A DNA stretch of 64,000 bases from an uncultured Clostridia bacterium (GTDB lineage Bacteria; Bacillota; Clostridia; Christensenellales; Borkfalkiaceae). The position numbers were made by a program, and so were the translations under genes. The DNA lies in contig CALVHR010000005.1 of the NCBI GenBank assembly GCA_944328495.1, forward strand, positions 17,067 to 81,066. The letters are read 5' to 3'. Below the pieces are notes generated by a model. That model was given only the letters and a program-made list of their open reading frames with translations, was not told the DNA's origin and did no database searches. Below are positions 50,445 through 59,230 of the stretch, piece after piece; position 1 is the stretch's first letter; the number at the start of each line of letters is the position of its first letter.

Positions 50445-51587
50445 TCAGGGCAGAAGGGCTGACGCGCGCGCACGCGCCGCGCGGTCCTGCTCTTCCAGCG
50501 CCGCATAACTTGTTGCGGCTACTCCTGATGCGCTGACAAGCGCACCTTCTATAATGTTCGCAATTTGCGTATATTTTATTTGTCCGCGCAAAAATGCGGC
50601 GACGGCTACCTCCCCTGCCGCGTTGAGCGCGCACGGATACCCGCCTCCCTTTTTCGCGCATTCAAGTGCGAGAGCAAAACATGGATAGCGTTTCAAATCG
50701 GGGGCTTCGAAATGCAATGCCCCGACCGCCGCCAGATCAAGGCGAGGAAGGGCGCAATCCAGCCGCTCGGGATAAGTGAGCGCAAGCTGAATGGGCAATT
50801 CCATGGACGGCATTCCCAGTTGCGCAAGCACGGCACCGTCCGCAAATTCCACCATCGAATGCACAATACTTTCACGGTGCACGAGCACATCGATCTTTTG
50901 AAGAGGCGCCCCGTACAGATGCATCGCCTCTATGACCTCAAAACCCTTATTCAGCATGGTGGCGCAGTCGACGGTGATCTTCGCACCCATTTTCCAGTTG
51001 GGATGCGCAAGAGCCTGTTCTGCCGTGACATGCTCCAATTGTGCAAGCGGAACGTCGCGGAGCGCCCCGCCGCTCGCCGTGAGGATCAGCTTCGAATAGG
51101 GTGCGCCGCGGTCAAATTGCAGGCATTGCCAAATAGCGGAATGCTCCGAATCGACGGGCATCAGCCGCACACCGGACTCTTTCACGCGACGCATCGCAAG
51201 ATGTCCGCCCGCAACCAGGCTCTCCTTATTTGCGAGTGCAATGTCCTTTTTTGCGTCCGCCGCCAAAAGCAGCGCTTTCAAGCCCGCAAAGCCCGTTACG
51301 GCAATGATCACGACATCCGCGTCCGCATAGGCGCACGCCTCTTCAAACGCCGCCTCACCGCGCGCAAAGCGCGTTCCCTGCGGAACACATGACAAGTCCA
51401 TAGCCGCATTTTCTTGCCTTAAAGCGGCAAATTCGGGGCGCAGCTGCGTTACCTGATGCGCAAACATCTCCCCGCCCGCATTCGCCGCCATTGCAACGAT
51501 GCGGAAGCGGTCGGGATACCTCTCTGCAACAGAAATTGCCTGCCGCCCGATGGAACCCGTACTGCCGATGAGCGCAATTTTTTTCAT
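50445..51587 (-). CDS. dxr: 1-deoxy-D-xylulose 5-phosphate reductoisomerase
   Basis: Dxr makes MEP in isoprenoid synthesis and so feeds undecaprenyl production by UppS. The 380 residues show the NADPH loop IALIGSTGSIGRQA, LANKESLVAGG, VDSEHSAIWQ (metal and substrate) and NWKMGAKITVD. The ATG follows AAGGGGG. cdsA ends at a terminator 140 bases upstream, so dxr-rseP is probably a separate unit with a TACAAT about 20 bases before the ATG but no clear -35. Confidence 0.94.
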   Translation of the reverse strand: MKKIALIGSTGSIGRQAISVAERYPDRFRIVAMAANAGGEMFAHQVTQLRPEFAALRQENAAMDLSCVPQGTRFARGEAAFEEACAYADADVVIIAVTGFAGLKALLLAADAKKDIALANKESLVAGGHLAMRRVKESGVRLMPVDSEHSAIWQCLQFDRGAPYSKLILTASGGALRDVPLAQLEHVTAEQALAHPNWKMGAKITVDCATMLNKGFEVIEAMHLYGAPLQKIDVLVHRESIVHSMVEFADGAVLAQLGMPSMELPIQLALTYPERLDCALPRLDLAAVGALHFEAPDLKRYPCFALALECAKKGGGYPCALNAAGEVAVAAFLRGQIKYTQIANIIEGALVSASGVAATSYAALEEQDRAARARASALLP

Positions 51588-51693
51588 TTGCTTTGCCCCC
51601 TTTTTTATTGTACGCGAAGGATATGCCCTTTTATTCGCGTATGCCTAACGAAAATCTATATGCAACACTCTCTCGCGGCATCCGCAATGAAAA

Positions 51694-51715
51694 AATACCC
51701 GCAAAAGCGGGTATT
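51694..51715 (-). terminator. Terminator of the rpsB-cdsA operon
   Basis: AATACCCGC-AAAA-GCGGGTATT (51694-51715) is followed on the minus strand by TTTTTC, 13 bases past the cdsA stop. Confidence 0.8.
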
Positions 51716-51727
51716 ATTCGGTTATAA

Positions 51728-52618
51728 TCACAACACAACGAGCGAAAACACGATGTAAATAAACGTGCTCGCAAACAAAGTACCGTCAATGCGGTCCAGC
51801 ACGCCGCCGTGTCCGGGCAGGATATTTCCCATATCCTTCACGCCCAGCTTACGCTTGATCACGCTTTCCACAAGGTCGCCAAACTCGGTCATCAGCGAAC
51901 AAATACAGCCGATCAGCGCGAAAATCACCCAAGGATTGCCCCAGCCAGCATAGACGTAATCGGAAGTGAGCGTATACAGCCAATACAGCAATACGCTTGC
52001 CCCCGTGCCGAACACAACGCCGCCGATCGCACCGGAAATGGTCTTGTGCGGGCTGATCGTAGGGCACAGCTTTTTCCCCTTGAACAGGCTTCCGACCACA
52101 AACGCAAAGGTGTCCGCCACCGGCGAAATGACAAAAATCAATAAGAGCGCCAGCGTCGAACCTGCGCCGAAATCGTTGGCAAGGAGCATGGTCGAAAGGA
52201 TGGCCGTCGGATAAAACCCGCAAATCATCGCCGCGCCCGTGCCCGAAAGCTGGGTGTTGCGGTGATCGACCACCAAAAGGCAGAACAGCGCCAACGCAAA
52301 GACGAAGGAAAGCACGAGCATGATGCGGTAGCCTTCCCCTTTCGCCAGAAATTCTGTCAAATAATATGCGGGCGCAAACAATGCGGCATACGCGTACACC
52401 GCAATTTTTTGCGACAAACACAGCGGCATTGCGGCAGGGATCACCTCGCCGTTTTCGCCCGTGCGCGATATTCCGAACGCGTGGACCATCTCATATGTGC
52501 CGATCAGCGAAAACACATACACGAGAATGCCGAAAAAGCGCACATCGATCCAACGCAGAAAGAAAAATCCGACGATGATGCCGATATAAACGATTCCCGT
52601 AATCAGACGCTTTTTCAT
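51728..52618 (-). CDS. cdsA: Phosphatidate cytidylyltransferase
   Basis: CdsA makes CDP-diacylglycerol for phospholipids. The 296-residue protein has about eight transmembrane helices and the C-terminal signature SVIKRKLGVKDMGNILPGH then GGVLDRIDG. Its ATG overlaps the uppS stop (ATGA) and has GGGAGG inside uppS. Confidence 0.93.
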   Translation of the reverse strand: MKKRLITGIVYIGIIVGFFFLRWIDVRFFGILVYVFSLIGTYEMVHAFGISRTGENGEVIPAAMPLCLSQKIAVYAYAALFAPAYYLTEFLAKGEGYRIMLVLSFVFALALFCLLVVDHRNTQLSGTGAAMICGFYPTAILSTMLLANDFGAGSTLALLLIFVISPVADTFAFVVGSLFKGKKLCPTISPHKTISGAIGGVVFGTGASVLLYWLYTLTSDYVYAGWGNPWVIFALIGCICSLMTEFGDLVESVIKRKLGVKDMGNILPGHGGVLDRIDGTLFASTFIYIVFSLVVL

Positions 52619-53316
52619 CGTTTTTCCTCCCGAACGTTGCCGAACCTGCGATCGCGCGCCGAATAATTCTCGATCGCCTTTTCAAGATCGCGTTTCGAAA
52701 ATTCCGGCCACATTTTATTGGAGAAATACAATTCGCTATATGCCGCTTGAAACAACAGGAAATTGGAAAGGCGTAACTCCCCTCCCGTGCGAACAATGAG
52801 GTCGGGATCGGGCACGCCCGCCGTAAGCAGAAGTTCGGAAAAATTCTGCTCGTCCACGAACCTGCCGTACGATACGGCGGCATTGACCGCTTCTATAATT
52901 TCCTGACGTGACCCGTAATTGACACAGACGTTCAACAGCGATTGCGTACGATCTTTCGTATCCTGCGTAAGCTCCGCAATTCCCTCGCGAATATCCTCGG
53001 GAAGAGCGGAAAGATCGCCGATCACGTTGATCTTTGCGTTCAGTTCCAAAAATTTCTCTTTCTTTTTGGAAAAATATGTCCGAAATAAGTCGAACAACTC
53101 TTCCACTTCCTCGCGCGGACGCTTCAGATTTTCGGCAGACAGCGCGTACACCGTGACGATCGGAATGCCGAGATGAAAGGCATGCGCGCAGATCTTGAAC
53201 ATATTCTGCACGCCCATACGGTGTCCGTATCCGCGCGGGCGAAAGCGCCGCTTCGCCCAACGGCCGTTGCCGTCCATAATGAATGCAATGTGCGAGGGTA
53301 ATCGGATTCTTTTCAT
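52615..53316 (-). CDS. uppS: Undecaprenyl diphosphate synthase
   Basis: UppS makes the C55 lipid carrier from farnesyl diphosphate. The 233 residues contain FIMDGNGRWAKRR (catalytic Asp), GVQNMFK, YALSAENLKRP and the C-terminal RTGGELRLSNFLLFQ. The start is six bases after the frr stop and has no real ribosome site (ATAAGAA only), so translation is probably coupled to frr. Confidence 0.95.
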   Translation of the reverse strand: MKRIRLPSHIAFIMDGNGRWAKRRFRPRGYGHRMGVQNMFKICAHAFHLGIPIVTVYALSAENLKRPREEVEELFDLFRTYFSKKKEKFLELNAKINVIGDLSALPEDIREGIAELTQDTKDRTQSLLNVCVNYGSRQEIIEAVNAAVSYGRFVDEQNFSELLLTAGVPDPDLIVRTGGELRLSNFLLFQAAYSELYFSNKMWPEFSKRDLEKAIENYSARDRRFGNVREEKR

Positions 53317-53322
53317 TTCTTA

Positions 53323-53895
53323 TCAGACCGACATGATTTCTTTTTCTTTCTCTGCGGTATGTTTTTCGATCTGTTCGATGCACTTGGCAACAGTTTTATC
53401 CACCTCTTTTTCCAGCCCCGCGCATTCGTCCTCGGAAAGCTCTTTCGCTGTCTTCATCTTTTTGAGCGAGTCCATAGCGTCGCGGCGAATGTTCCGCGCC
53501 GCAACTTTCGCATCTTCGGAAAGCGCCTTGATCTGCTTGGCTATATCGCGGCGGCGCTCTTCGGTCAAATCGGGGAAAATGAGGCGGATCACTTTACCGT
53601 CGTTGGTGGGCGTAAGCCCGATGTTCGAGGAAAGGATCGCCTTTTCGATGCCTTTCAAAAGGCTCGAATCCCACGGGCTGATCACAAGACATTTCGCATC
53701 GGCAACCGAAATGTTGCCCACCTGATTGATGGGCGACATCGTCCCGTAATAATCCACCTGGATTTTATCGAGCACGTGCGGATTGGCTCTGCCCGCACGG
53801 ATATTTGCATACTCTTCGCGCAAAACGCTCGCCGTTTTGTCCAGCTTGTCTTCCAAGGTGAGCATCAATTCGTCTACTTTTTCGTTATCGACCAT
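53323..53895 (-). CDS. frr: Ribosome recycling factor
   Basis: RRF splits post-termination ribosomes with EF-G. The ATG at 53895 has AGGGAG upstream and gives 190 residues, normal length; the longer frame overlaps pyrH. The helical-bundle motifs REEYANIRAGRANP, DLTEERRRDIAKQIK and ARNIRRDAMDSLKK are intact. Confidence 0.95.
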   Translation of the reverse strand: MVDNEKVDELMLTLEDKLDKTASVLREEYANIRAGRANPHVLDKIQVDYYGTMSPINQVGNISVADAKCLVISPWDSSLLKGIEKAILSSNIGLTPTNDGKVIRLIFPDLTEERRRDIAKQIKALSEDAKVAARNIRRDAMDSLKKMKTAKELSEDECAGLEKEVDKTVAKCIEQIEKHTAEKEKEIMSV

Positions 53896-53921
53896 AACAG
53901 TGTTCTCCCTTTTTCGTTTTG

Positions 53922-54638
53922 TTAATCGTTGGTGATGATCGTACCGATCTGCTCGCCGCAGATCGCGCGCACGATCGCATCCTTTTCGGAAAGCGCGAAC
54001 GCAAGCACAGGCACATTGTTGTCCATGCACATCGTGATCGCCGTCGTATCCATCGCTTTCAGCCCGCGGTTGATCACTTCCATGTGTGTGATCTTGTCGA
54101 TCTTTTTCGCGTTCGGATTGGTCTTGGGATCGCTGTCATAGATTCCGTCTACATTTTTGGCAAGGAGCAGTATGTCCGCATTCGTTTCGCAGGCGCGCAG
54201 GGCCGCGCCCGTGTCCGTCGAACAATACGGATTGCCCGTACCGCAGGCAAAAATGACGATCCTGCCCAGCTCGAAATGCCGCAAAGCCTTGCGCAATATA
54301 AACGGCTCGGCAACACTGATCATGTTCAGCGCCGTCTGTACACGCGTCGGTACGCCTTTCTGTTCGATCGCATCCTGCATCGCCAAAGAATTGATGACGG
54401 TCGCAAGCATGCCCATATGATCGGCTGTCGTCCTGTCCATCTTTGTGCCCTGCCTGCCCCGCCAGAAATTGCCGCCGCCCAGCACAATGCCTATTTCAAC
54501 GCCCATTTCATGCACGCGGACAAGCTGATCGACAACTCCCTCAATGATCTTTTCGTCCAGTCCGAAGCCCGCTTCGCCCGCAAGAGCTTCGCCCGACAGC
54601 TTCAAAATGATCCTCTTGTATTTCGGTTTCGACTGCAA
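53922..54638 (-). CDS. pyrH: UMP kinase
   Basis: PyrH makes UDP from UMP. The frame is open to 54704, but the ribosome site GGAGGGG is located so that the TTG at 54638 is the likely start. This gives 238 residues, the family length, starting (M)QSKPKYKRIILKLSGEAL. Motifs: GVEIGIVLGGGNFWRG, RTTADHMGMLAT and TGNPYCSTDTGA. A TTG start often lowers expression. A terminator-like hairpin separates it from tsf. Confidence 0.93.
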   Translation of the reverse strand: MQSKPKYKRIILKLSGEALAGEAGFGLDEKIIEGVVDQLVRVHEMGVEIGIVLGGGNFWRGRQGTKMDRTTADHMGMLATVINSLAMQDAIEQKGVPTRVQTALNMISVAEPFILRKALRHFELGRIVIFACGTGNPYCSTDTGAALRACETNADILLLAKNVDGIYDSDPKTNPNAKKIDKITHMEVINRGLKAMDTTAITMCMDNNVPVLAFALSEKDAIVRAICGEQIGTIITND

Positions 54639-54692
54639 CGTTCTCCCCTCCGAAACTGTATTCTCTTGCCGCGTCTTGCGGCGCATTAAAAC

Positions 54693-54724
54693 AAAGGCAC
54701 ACAAATATATACTTGTGCGCCTTT
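54693..54724 (-). terminator. Terminator or attenuator between tsf and pyrH
   Basis: A 12-base stem with one G-U or mismatch (54693-54704 with 54713-54724) begins five bases past the tsf stop and is followed on the minus strand by TGTTTTAATG. It would lower pyrH-frr-uppS-cdsA relative to rpsB-tsf. Confidence 0.65.
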
Positions 54725-54729
54725 CTCTT

Positions 54730-55389
54730 TTAACCTTTCATCTTGGAAACTTGTTTTTCGACTTCTTCCGCGAGATCGTCCTTCTTTTTCTCGATGCCCT
54801 CGCCCATCTCAAAGCGTGCGAAACGACGAACCGTGATCTTTTCGCCGATCGATGCGATCGCTTCGGTCACAAGCTGGCCGATGGTTTTGGAAGAATCCTT
54901 CACGAACGGCTGTTCGAGCAGACAGAAATCTTCGTAATATTTCTTGATCCTGCCGGCAACCATCTTTTCGGCGATCGCTTCGGGTTTGCCCTCGTTCATC
55001 GCCTGGATTTTCAAGATCTTCTTTTCCTCTTCCAAAACTTCCGCGGGAACTTCTTCTTTCGTCACATACAAAGGCTTTGCCGCCGCGATCTGCAGCGCAA
55101 TGTCATGTACGAGCGCTTTGAACTGATCGCCGCGCGCAACGAAGTCCGTTTCGCAGTTCACTTCGACCAACACGCCGACCTTGCCGCCCATGTGAATATA
55201 ACTGTCGACAATGCCTTCCGCGGCAATGCGGCCGGCCTTTTTCGCCGCCGTCGCCATCCCTTTCTCGCGAAGGATCTCGACCGCCTTGTCCATATCGCCG
55301 TTCGCTTCGGTGAGCGCCTTTTTGCAATCCATCATGCCTACGCCCGTCTTCTGGCGCAGCGCGTTTACGTCACTTGCAGTAATCGCCAT
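54730..55389 (-). CDS. tsf: Translation elongation factor Ts
   Basis: EF-Ts recycles EF-Tu-GDP. The 219-residue protein has the UBA-like N-terminus ([16 protein letters not shown]), the TDFVAR contact loop and shortened C-terminal dimerisation module typical of Gram-positive forms. GGAGG lies 13 bases before the ATG, longer than usual. Confidence 0.95.
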   Translation of the reverse strand: MAITASDVNALRQKTGVGMMDCKKALTEANGDMDKAVEILREKGMATAAKKAGRIAAEGIVDSYIHMGGKVGVLVEVNCETDFVARGDQFKALVHDIALQIAAAKPLYVTKEEVPAEVLEEEKKILKIQAMNEGKPEAIAEKMVAGRIKKYYEDFCLLEQPFVKDSSKTIGQLVTEAIASIGEKITVRRFARFEMGEGIEKKKDDLAEEVEKQVSKMKG

Positions 55390-55438
55390 ATTTTTATCAG
55401 TGCCTCCGTTTTTTTATTGTTTTGCCCGTAATGCAGGA

Positions 55439-56221
55439 TTATTCCGCTTTCTCTTCCGCCGCTTCTTCTACGACGTTCTCGATGCTCTTATCCTCTTCCG
55501 CTACTTCTGCCGCCTGCTGCATTTCCGCATTCACCGCTTCGCCCTGGTTCGCCTCGATGACTGCGTTCGCAATCACGCCCGAAAGCAGTTTGACCGCACG
55601 GATCGCATCGTCGTTGCCCGGGATCACGTAGTCGATCAGATCGGGATCGCAGTTGGTGTCCGTAATCGCAACGATCGGAATGTGCAGCTTGCGCGCTTCC
55701 TGCACCGCGATATCCTCATTGTGCGGATCGACGATGAACATCGCGCCCGGAAGCGTCTTCATCTCCTTGATACCGCCAAGGTTCGCTTCGAGTTTCTCCA
55801 TCTCTTTTTTCAAGCCGAGAACTTCCTTTTTGGGCAGAAGATCGAACTCGCCGTTTTCCTCCATCTTCTCAAGCTTATTGAGCCGATCGATACGGGAACG
55901 GATGGTCTTGAAATTGGTGAGCGTACCGCCCAGCCAACGGGTATTGATATAGAACTGTCCGCAGCGCGTAGCCTCTTCCTTGATCGCTTCCTGCGCCTGT
56001 TTTTTAGTACCGACAAACAGGATGCTCTTGCCCGCTTTTACGGTGTCGACAACAAAATTGTATGCCTGTTCGACCAAACCTACCGTAAGCTGCAGATCGA
56101 TGATGTGAATGTCGTTCCTTGCCGCGAAGATGTACTTTTTCATCTTCGGGTTCCATTTCCTGGTCTGATGACCAAAGTGCACGCCTGCTTCGAGCAGCTG
56201 CTTCATCGTAATGACTGCCAT
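55439..56221 (-). CDS. rpsB: 30S ribosomal protein S2
   Basis: The 260-residue S2 begins [19 protein letters not shown] and has the signature blocks [17 protein letters not shown] and [15 protein letters not shown]. The last 30 residues form an acidic Glu/Ala tail. It opens the rpsB-tsf operon with a GGAGG site. Confidence 0.96.
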   Translation of the reverse strand: MAVITMKQLLEAGVHFGHQTRKWNPKMKKYIFAARNDIHIIDLQLTVGLVEQAYNFVVDTVKAGKSILFVGTKKQAQEAIKEEATRCGQFYINTRWLGGTLTNFKTIRSRIDRLNKLEKMEENGEFDLLPKKEVLGLKKEMEKLEANLGGIKEMKTLPGAMFIVDPHNEDIAVQEARKLHIPIVAITDTNCDPDLIDYVIPGNDDAIRAVKLLSGVIANAVIEANQGEAVNAEMQQAAEVAEEDKSIENVVEEAAEEKAE

Positions 56222-56341
56222 AAAATAACCTCCGTTTATTCCTCCCCCGAACGCGATAAAATCCCGCTTCTGCCCGCCCGTTTGAGATTTTGGCGGGAAC
56301 GGATCCGCGGTACGCCCGAGGTGTGAATTTTTAGCCTTATT

Positions 56342-56370
56342 ATTTTACCATAGAGAAGCAGAATTTGCAA
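56342..56370 (-). promoter_or_regulatory. Sigma-A promoter of rpsB-tsf
   Basis: TTGCAA (56365-56370), 17-base spacer, TAAAAT (56342-56347) on the minus strand. The 110-base leader (56222-56335) has G+C-rich inverted repeats and could carry S2 autoregulation; I recognise no named motif. Confidence 0.7.
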
Positions 56371-56454
56371 CCAAAAACACTTTTGTTTGCAAAAATTTTC
56401 AAACAGATCGGGAAAAATCCGACTCTTGCTCCTTTTCTCTGCGACACGCACGGC

Positions 56455-56486
56455 AAAAACCGCTCCGCAGTCGCGGAGCGGTTTTT
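56455..56486 (-). terminator. Terminator of the ruvX-DUF1292 operon
   Basis: A 14-base perfect stem (A5CCGCTCCGC, 56455-56468, with 56473-56486) with A/T-runs on both sides, nine bases past the stop. Confidence 0.85.
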
Positions 56487-56495
56487 GCAGCGTTT

Positions 56496-56891
56496 TTACT
56501 TTTCGTGCTTGTGATCGTGATGCTTACAGCCGCAACCGCAACCTTCTTCGTAATCGGTGTCCAAAGACGCCGCCTCGTCCGCATCTTCATCCTCTTCCAT
56601 CACGCGGCAGAATTCTTCGAATACCTCGTCAAGCAATTTGTCATCCTCGACGGGAACGAGCTCTTCCTCGCCCTCTTCCCCGACGATCTGCAAAATGGTT
56701 ACTTCGTTCTCTTCGCCGTCCTCCTCGTCCGCAGGCTGGAAAAATGCATACCAGCCGCCCTTGTACTCAATGGTGCCGATATGATAGCATTTGTGGACCT
56801 TGCCCGCATCGTCGACGAGCTCGACCACCCCTTCTTCCTCACATTCTTCGCAGTCGCAATCGTGTTCGTGCAAATCTTTTTCTTCGCTCAT
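56496..56891 (-). CDS. DUF1292-family protein with Cys/His-rich ends
   Basis: The 131-residue acidic protein has a DUF1292 core (about 20-85: VVELVDDAGKVHKCYH, then EYKGGWYAFFQP, VTILQIVGEEGEEELVPV) as in YrzB. Both ends are metal-binding in look: HEHDCDCEECEE at the start and GCGCGCKHHDHKHEK at the end. Function unknown; the family is almost always next to ruvX and alaS, as here with ruvX (4-base overlap). Confidence 0.82.
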   Translation of the reverse strand: MSEEKDLHEHDCDCEECEEEGVVELVDDAGKVHKCYHIGTIEYKGGWYAFFQPADEEDGEENEVTILQIVGEEGEEELVPVEDDKLLDEVFEEFCRVMEEDEDADEAASLDTDYEEGCGCGCKHHDHKHEK

Positions 56892-57322
56892 GTTGTTGCT
56901 CCTTTCTGCTTTTTATTCAAATATCCTTCCAGAATATAAGACGCCGCTATACTGTCCACCGAGCGCTTGCGGTTTTCACGCCGCACGCCGCCCGCGATCA
57001 GAACTCTCTCCGCTTCCATTGTCGTGAACCGTTCGTCTTCATATACGATCGGAACGGGGGTTTTGCTTTTGAGAAGCTCGACGAACCGCCTCGTCTTTTC
57101 GGTCTGTACCGATTCGGTCCCGTCAAAATTGAGAGGGAGACCGCATACGATCAGCCCCGCATCTTTCTCCCGCACAATTTCCGCCAGAGCCTGCGCGTCT
57201 GCATCCGCGCTGCGCGTGCGGAAATAGGTCGTACCCGGCAAAGCATACGTATTGAACGGATCGCTCGCCGCAACGCCGATCCTTTTGTCTCCGATATCGA
57301 ACGCGATGATCCGCTTTTCCAT
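56888..57322 (-). CDS. ruvX: Putative pre-16S rRNA nuclease / Holliday junction resolvase YqgF
   Basis: The ATG at 57322 (GGAGGAG upstream) gives 144 residues, the family length; the frame to 57388 includes the promoter. Motifs of the RNase H-like fold: IIAFDIGDKRIGVA (catalytic Asp), IVCGLPLNFDGTES, and VYEDERFTTMEAE with VDSIAASYILEGYL. It processes 16S rRNA 5' ends in E. coli. Confidence 0.92.
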   Translation of the reverse strand: MEKRIIAFDIGDKRIGVAASDPFNTYALPGTTYFRTRSADADAQALAEIVREKDAGLIVCGLPLNFDGTESVQTEKTRRFVELLKSKTPVPIVYEDERFTTMEAERVLIAGGVRRENRKRSVDSIAASYILEGYLNKKQKGATT

Positions 57323-57356
57323 ACTCCTCCGCTCCGGCTTTTTTGCCGACGCTATC

Positions 57357-57385
57357 AGTATATCACATTCCCGTCCCGCCGTCCA
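57357..57385 (-). promoter_or_regulatory. Promoter of ruvX
   Basis: TATACT (57357-57362) with TGGACG (57380-57385) 17 bases upstream on the minus strand. Confidence 0.55.
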
Positions 57386-57482
57386 CAACTTTTTAAAAAT
57401 TTATTCGCTTTTGCCGAATATTCCGATTTTGTTCACATTCCCTTCAAATTATACCTCCTCCCACTGAAATGTATAACGAAAG

Positions 57483-57517
57483 CAATATCCGCCGCGCGAA
57501 ACGCGCGGCGGATATTG
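57483..57517. terminator. Strong hairpin, likely terminator
   Basis: A 16-base perfect stem (57483-57498 with 57502-57517) with core CCGCCGCGCG. The U-runs at its ends are short on both strands, so termination efficiency is uncertain. Confidence 0.55.
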
Positions 57518-57597
57518 TAAGAAAAAGTTGTCTATGGTGTGATCATCGGAAATGCAGGTCTTGACCGGCAAACATTTGTGTCTCTCGTCTTCCTGCG
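57518..57597 (-). ncRNA. Candidate small RNA B
   Basis: An extended -10 (TG-T-TATAAT, 57603-57608) on the minus strand would start an RNA near 57597 that ends at the hairpin 57483-57517, about 115 bases in all. The only ORF inside is ten codons and has no good ribosome site. Transcription is inferred; no RNA family is recognised. Confidence 0.25.
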
Positions 57598-57713
57598 CTT
57601 TCATTATAACAGGCATTTGTCGCAAACTTCCCCGATTTTTGCAATAATTTTGTAAAATCGGAGCCCCGTACGCTTACGTCCGTCTCCCTCGAATCTCGCG
57701 CTCAAAATAAAAA

Positions 57714-57833
57714 AGCCCGGACACATCTTCCGAACTTTCCTCGCCCTCGCGGATTTCCCCTTCCGCTTACGGCTTGCGGCATACGCGGTTTTCCCCGCTC
57801 TCTGCCCTTCAAAACGCGATCCGCCGCGTTTCT
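57714..57833 (-). ncRNA. Candidate small RNA A or structured 3' UTR
   Basis: Minus-strand sequence from about 57833 down to 57714 folds into successive hairpins (stems at 57811-57831, 57785-57798, 57749-57766 or 57763-57779) and ends in AGTTCGGA-loop-TCCGGGCT followed by TTTTTTATTTT. Upstream are TATAAT (57840-57845) and GTGACA-18-TACAAT (57853-57882). It may be an independent RNA or the long 3' end of the MFS operon, which has no nearer terminator. No Rfam family recognised. Confidence 0.3.
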
Positions 57834-57904
57834 GCCTTTATTATACGCACAAATTGTACAAAAATTCTTTTTTCTTTGTCACAATTTTGTAATAAATTGA
57901 ATTT

Positions 57905-59230
57905 TTATGGTGTCTCATCCGATTCTTCCCGCTCGCTTGCCGCTCCGGATGCCGACATCTCCCCTTTGGCCTGCGGCGCAAAGCGTGCGGTTCCGCCTTT
58001 GGCTCGGACGGCAAAGAGGAAAAATACAAAGCCGATCAGAAACATCACCGCCAGAACGCTGACCCCGAGATTTTCCCTGCCCGTTATATCTGCCACAAGC
58101 GCGACGAGAAAGGTTCCCAAAAAGGATGCGCCCTTGCCGAAAATATCGTATACGCCGAAATATTCTCCCGATTTTTCCTGCGGAATGATCTTGGCAAAGT
58201 ACGAGCGCGACATCGCCTGCACGGTGCCCTGGAACAACCCGACGCATACCGCAAGGATCCAGAATTCATATGTCTGATCGAGAAAAATTGCGTATACCGT
58301 GATCGCAAAATATGCGGCGATGCAGACCATGATGAGATATTCGGGCTTTACCTTGCGCGAAAGCATTCCCAGAAGGATCGCCGCAGGAAACGCGACGATC
58401 TGCGTGACCAAAAGTGCAAGCAACAGCATAGCGGAATTAAACCCCAAATCGGTGCCATACGCAACCGCAAGATCGATGATTGTGTACACACCGTCGATAT
58501 AAAAGAAAAACGCGAGCAAAAAAAGCAAAATATGCTTTTGGGATCCGATTTCCTTAAATGTTTTGCCGAGATTTTTCAGGCCGCCCCGCACGGGATGACT
58601 GCCCGGCTCGACAAAATGTGTCTGCTTATAACTTTTCCAAAGCGGAAAGGAACAAGCCACCCACCAAACGGCAGTCAAAAGAAACACAAGGATCATCGCA
58701 GGGCGGAAAGGAAGTACCGCGATGCCCATGGAAGGCTCATACAATACATAGATCACCACGCAAAGTATGAAGGGAAGGCAACTGCCGATATATCCCCATG
58801 CATAGCCGCGGGAAGAGACTTCGTCCATCCGCTCGGGAACGGTGACGTCGCACAGCATGGAATCATATACGACCAAACTGAGGGAGTATGCCGACTTTGC
58901 AAATATAAAAAGCGCCAAAAACCAGATCCAATGCCCGATAAAACCGAGCACGGCGCAGCTGAGCGCCCCTGCAAGCAGAACGACGGAAAAGATCTTCTTT
59001 TTCATGCCGCGAAGATCGCCCGCCGCACCCAAAACAGGCCCGATCAGCGCGACGATCGCCGTCGCTATGCTCGTGGCATAGCCTAAATACACCGTCGCCG
59101 ATTGCGCGGAACTGCCCGCAATAATGTCGAAGAAAATCGGGATGAGCGTAGAAACCAACAGCGTAAATGCCGAATTTCCGACGTCGTACCAAACCCATTT
59201 CCGCTCCTGCGGAGTCATCTTAAACTTCAT
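57905..59230 (-). CDS. MFS transporter, UMF1/Atg22-like family
   Basis: The 441-residue protein has twelve hydrophobic segments. Its start (MTPQERKWVWYDVGNSAFT) and the loop DLRGMKKKI, together with RSYFAKIIPQEKSGEYFG, mark the UMF1 (Atg22-like) group of major facilitators, whose substrates in bacteria are not known. The C-terminal 30 residues are hydrophilic. The start lies 11 bases inside the phospholipase-like gene, so the two are coupled. Confidence 0.83.
   Translation of the reverse strand: MKFKMTPQERKWVWYDVGNSAFTLLVSTLIPIFFDIIAGSSAQSATVYLGYATSIATAIVALIGPVLGAAGDLRGMKKKIFSVVLLAGALSCAVLGFIGHWIWFLALFIFAKSAYSLSLVVYDSMLCDVTVPERMDEVSSRGYAWGYIGSCLPFILCVVIYVLYEPSMGIAVLPFRPAMILVFLLTAVWWVACSFPLWKSYKQTHFVEPGSHPVRGGLKNLGKTFKEIGSQKHILLFLLAFFFYIDGVYTIIDLAVAYGTDLGFNSAMLLLALLVTQIVAFPAAILLGMLSRKVKPEYLIMVCIAAYFAITVYAIFLDQTYEFWILAVCVGLFQGTVQAMSRSYFAKIIPQEKSGEYFGVYDIFGKGASFLGTFLVALVADITGRENLGVSVLAVMFLIGFVFFLFAVRAKGGTARFAPQAKGEMSASGAASEREESDETP

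Larger units (their letters stand above)
57323..57904. other. Gene-free region of about 580 bases
   Basis: No convincing protein-coding gene lies here. From right to left on the minus strand it holds promoter-like elements (57840-57882), a series of G+C-rich hairpins (57749-57831), a terminator-like hairpin (57714-57736), an extended -10 (57603-57608), a roughly 80-base noncoding segment, a strong hairpin (57483-57517) and the ruvX promoter. See the separate entries. Confidence 0.7.

Noticed and set aside
50434-50661. 76-codon extension of rseP
   Set aside because: It lies inside dxr, is low complexity, and GGAGG marks the ATG at 50433.
57714-57760. RNase P RNA fragment (GAGGAAAG...CCGGGCT)
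   Set aside because: The match is a short motif only and the sequence runs into a U-tailed hairpin; a full RNase P RNA needs about 300 more bases.
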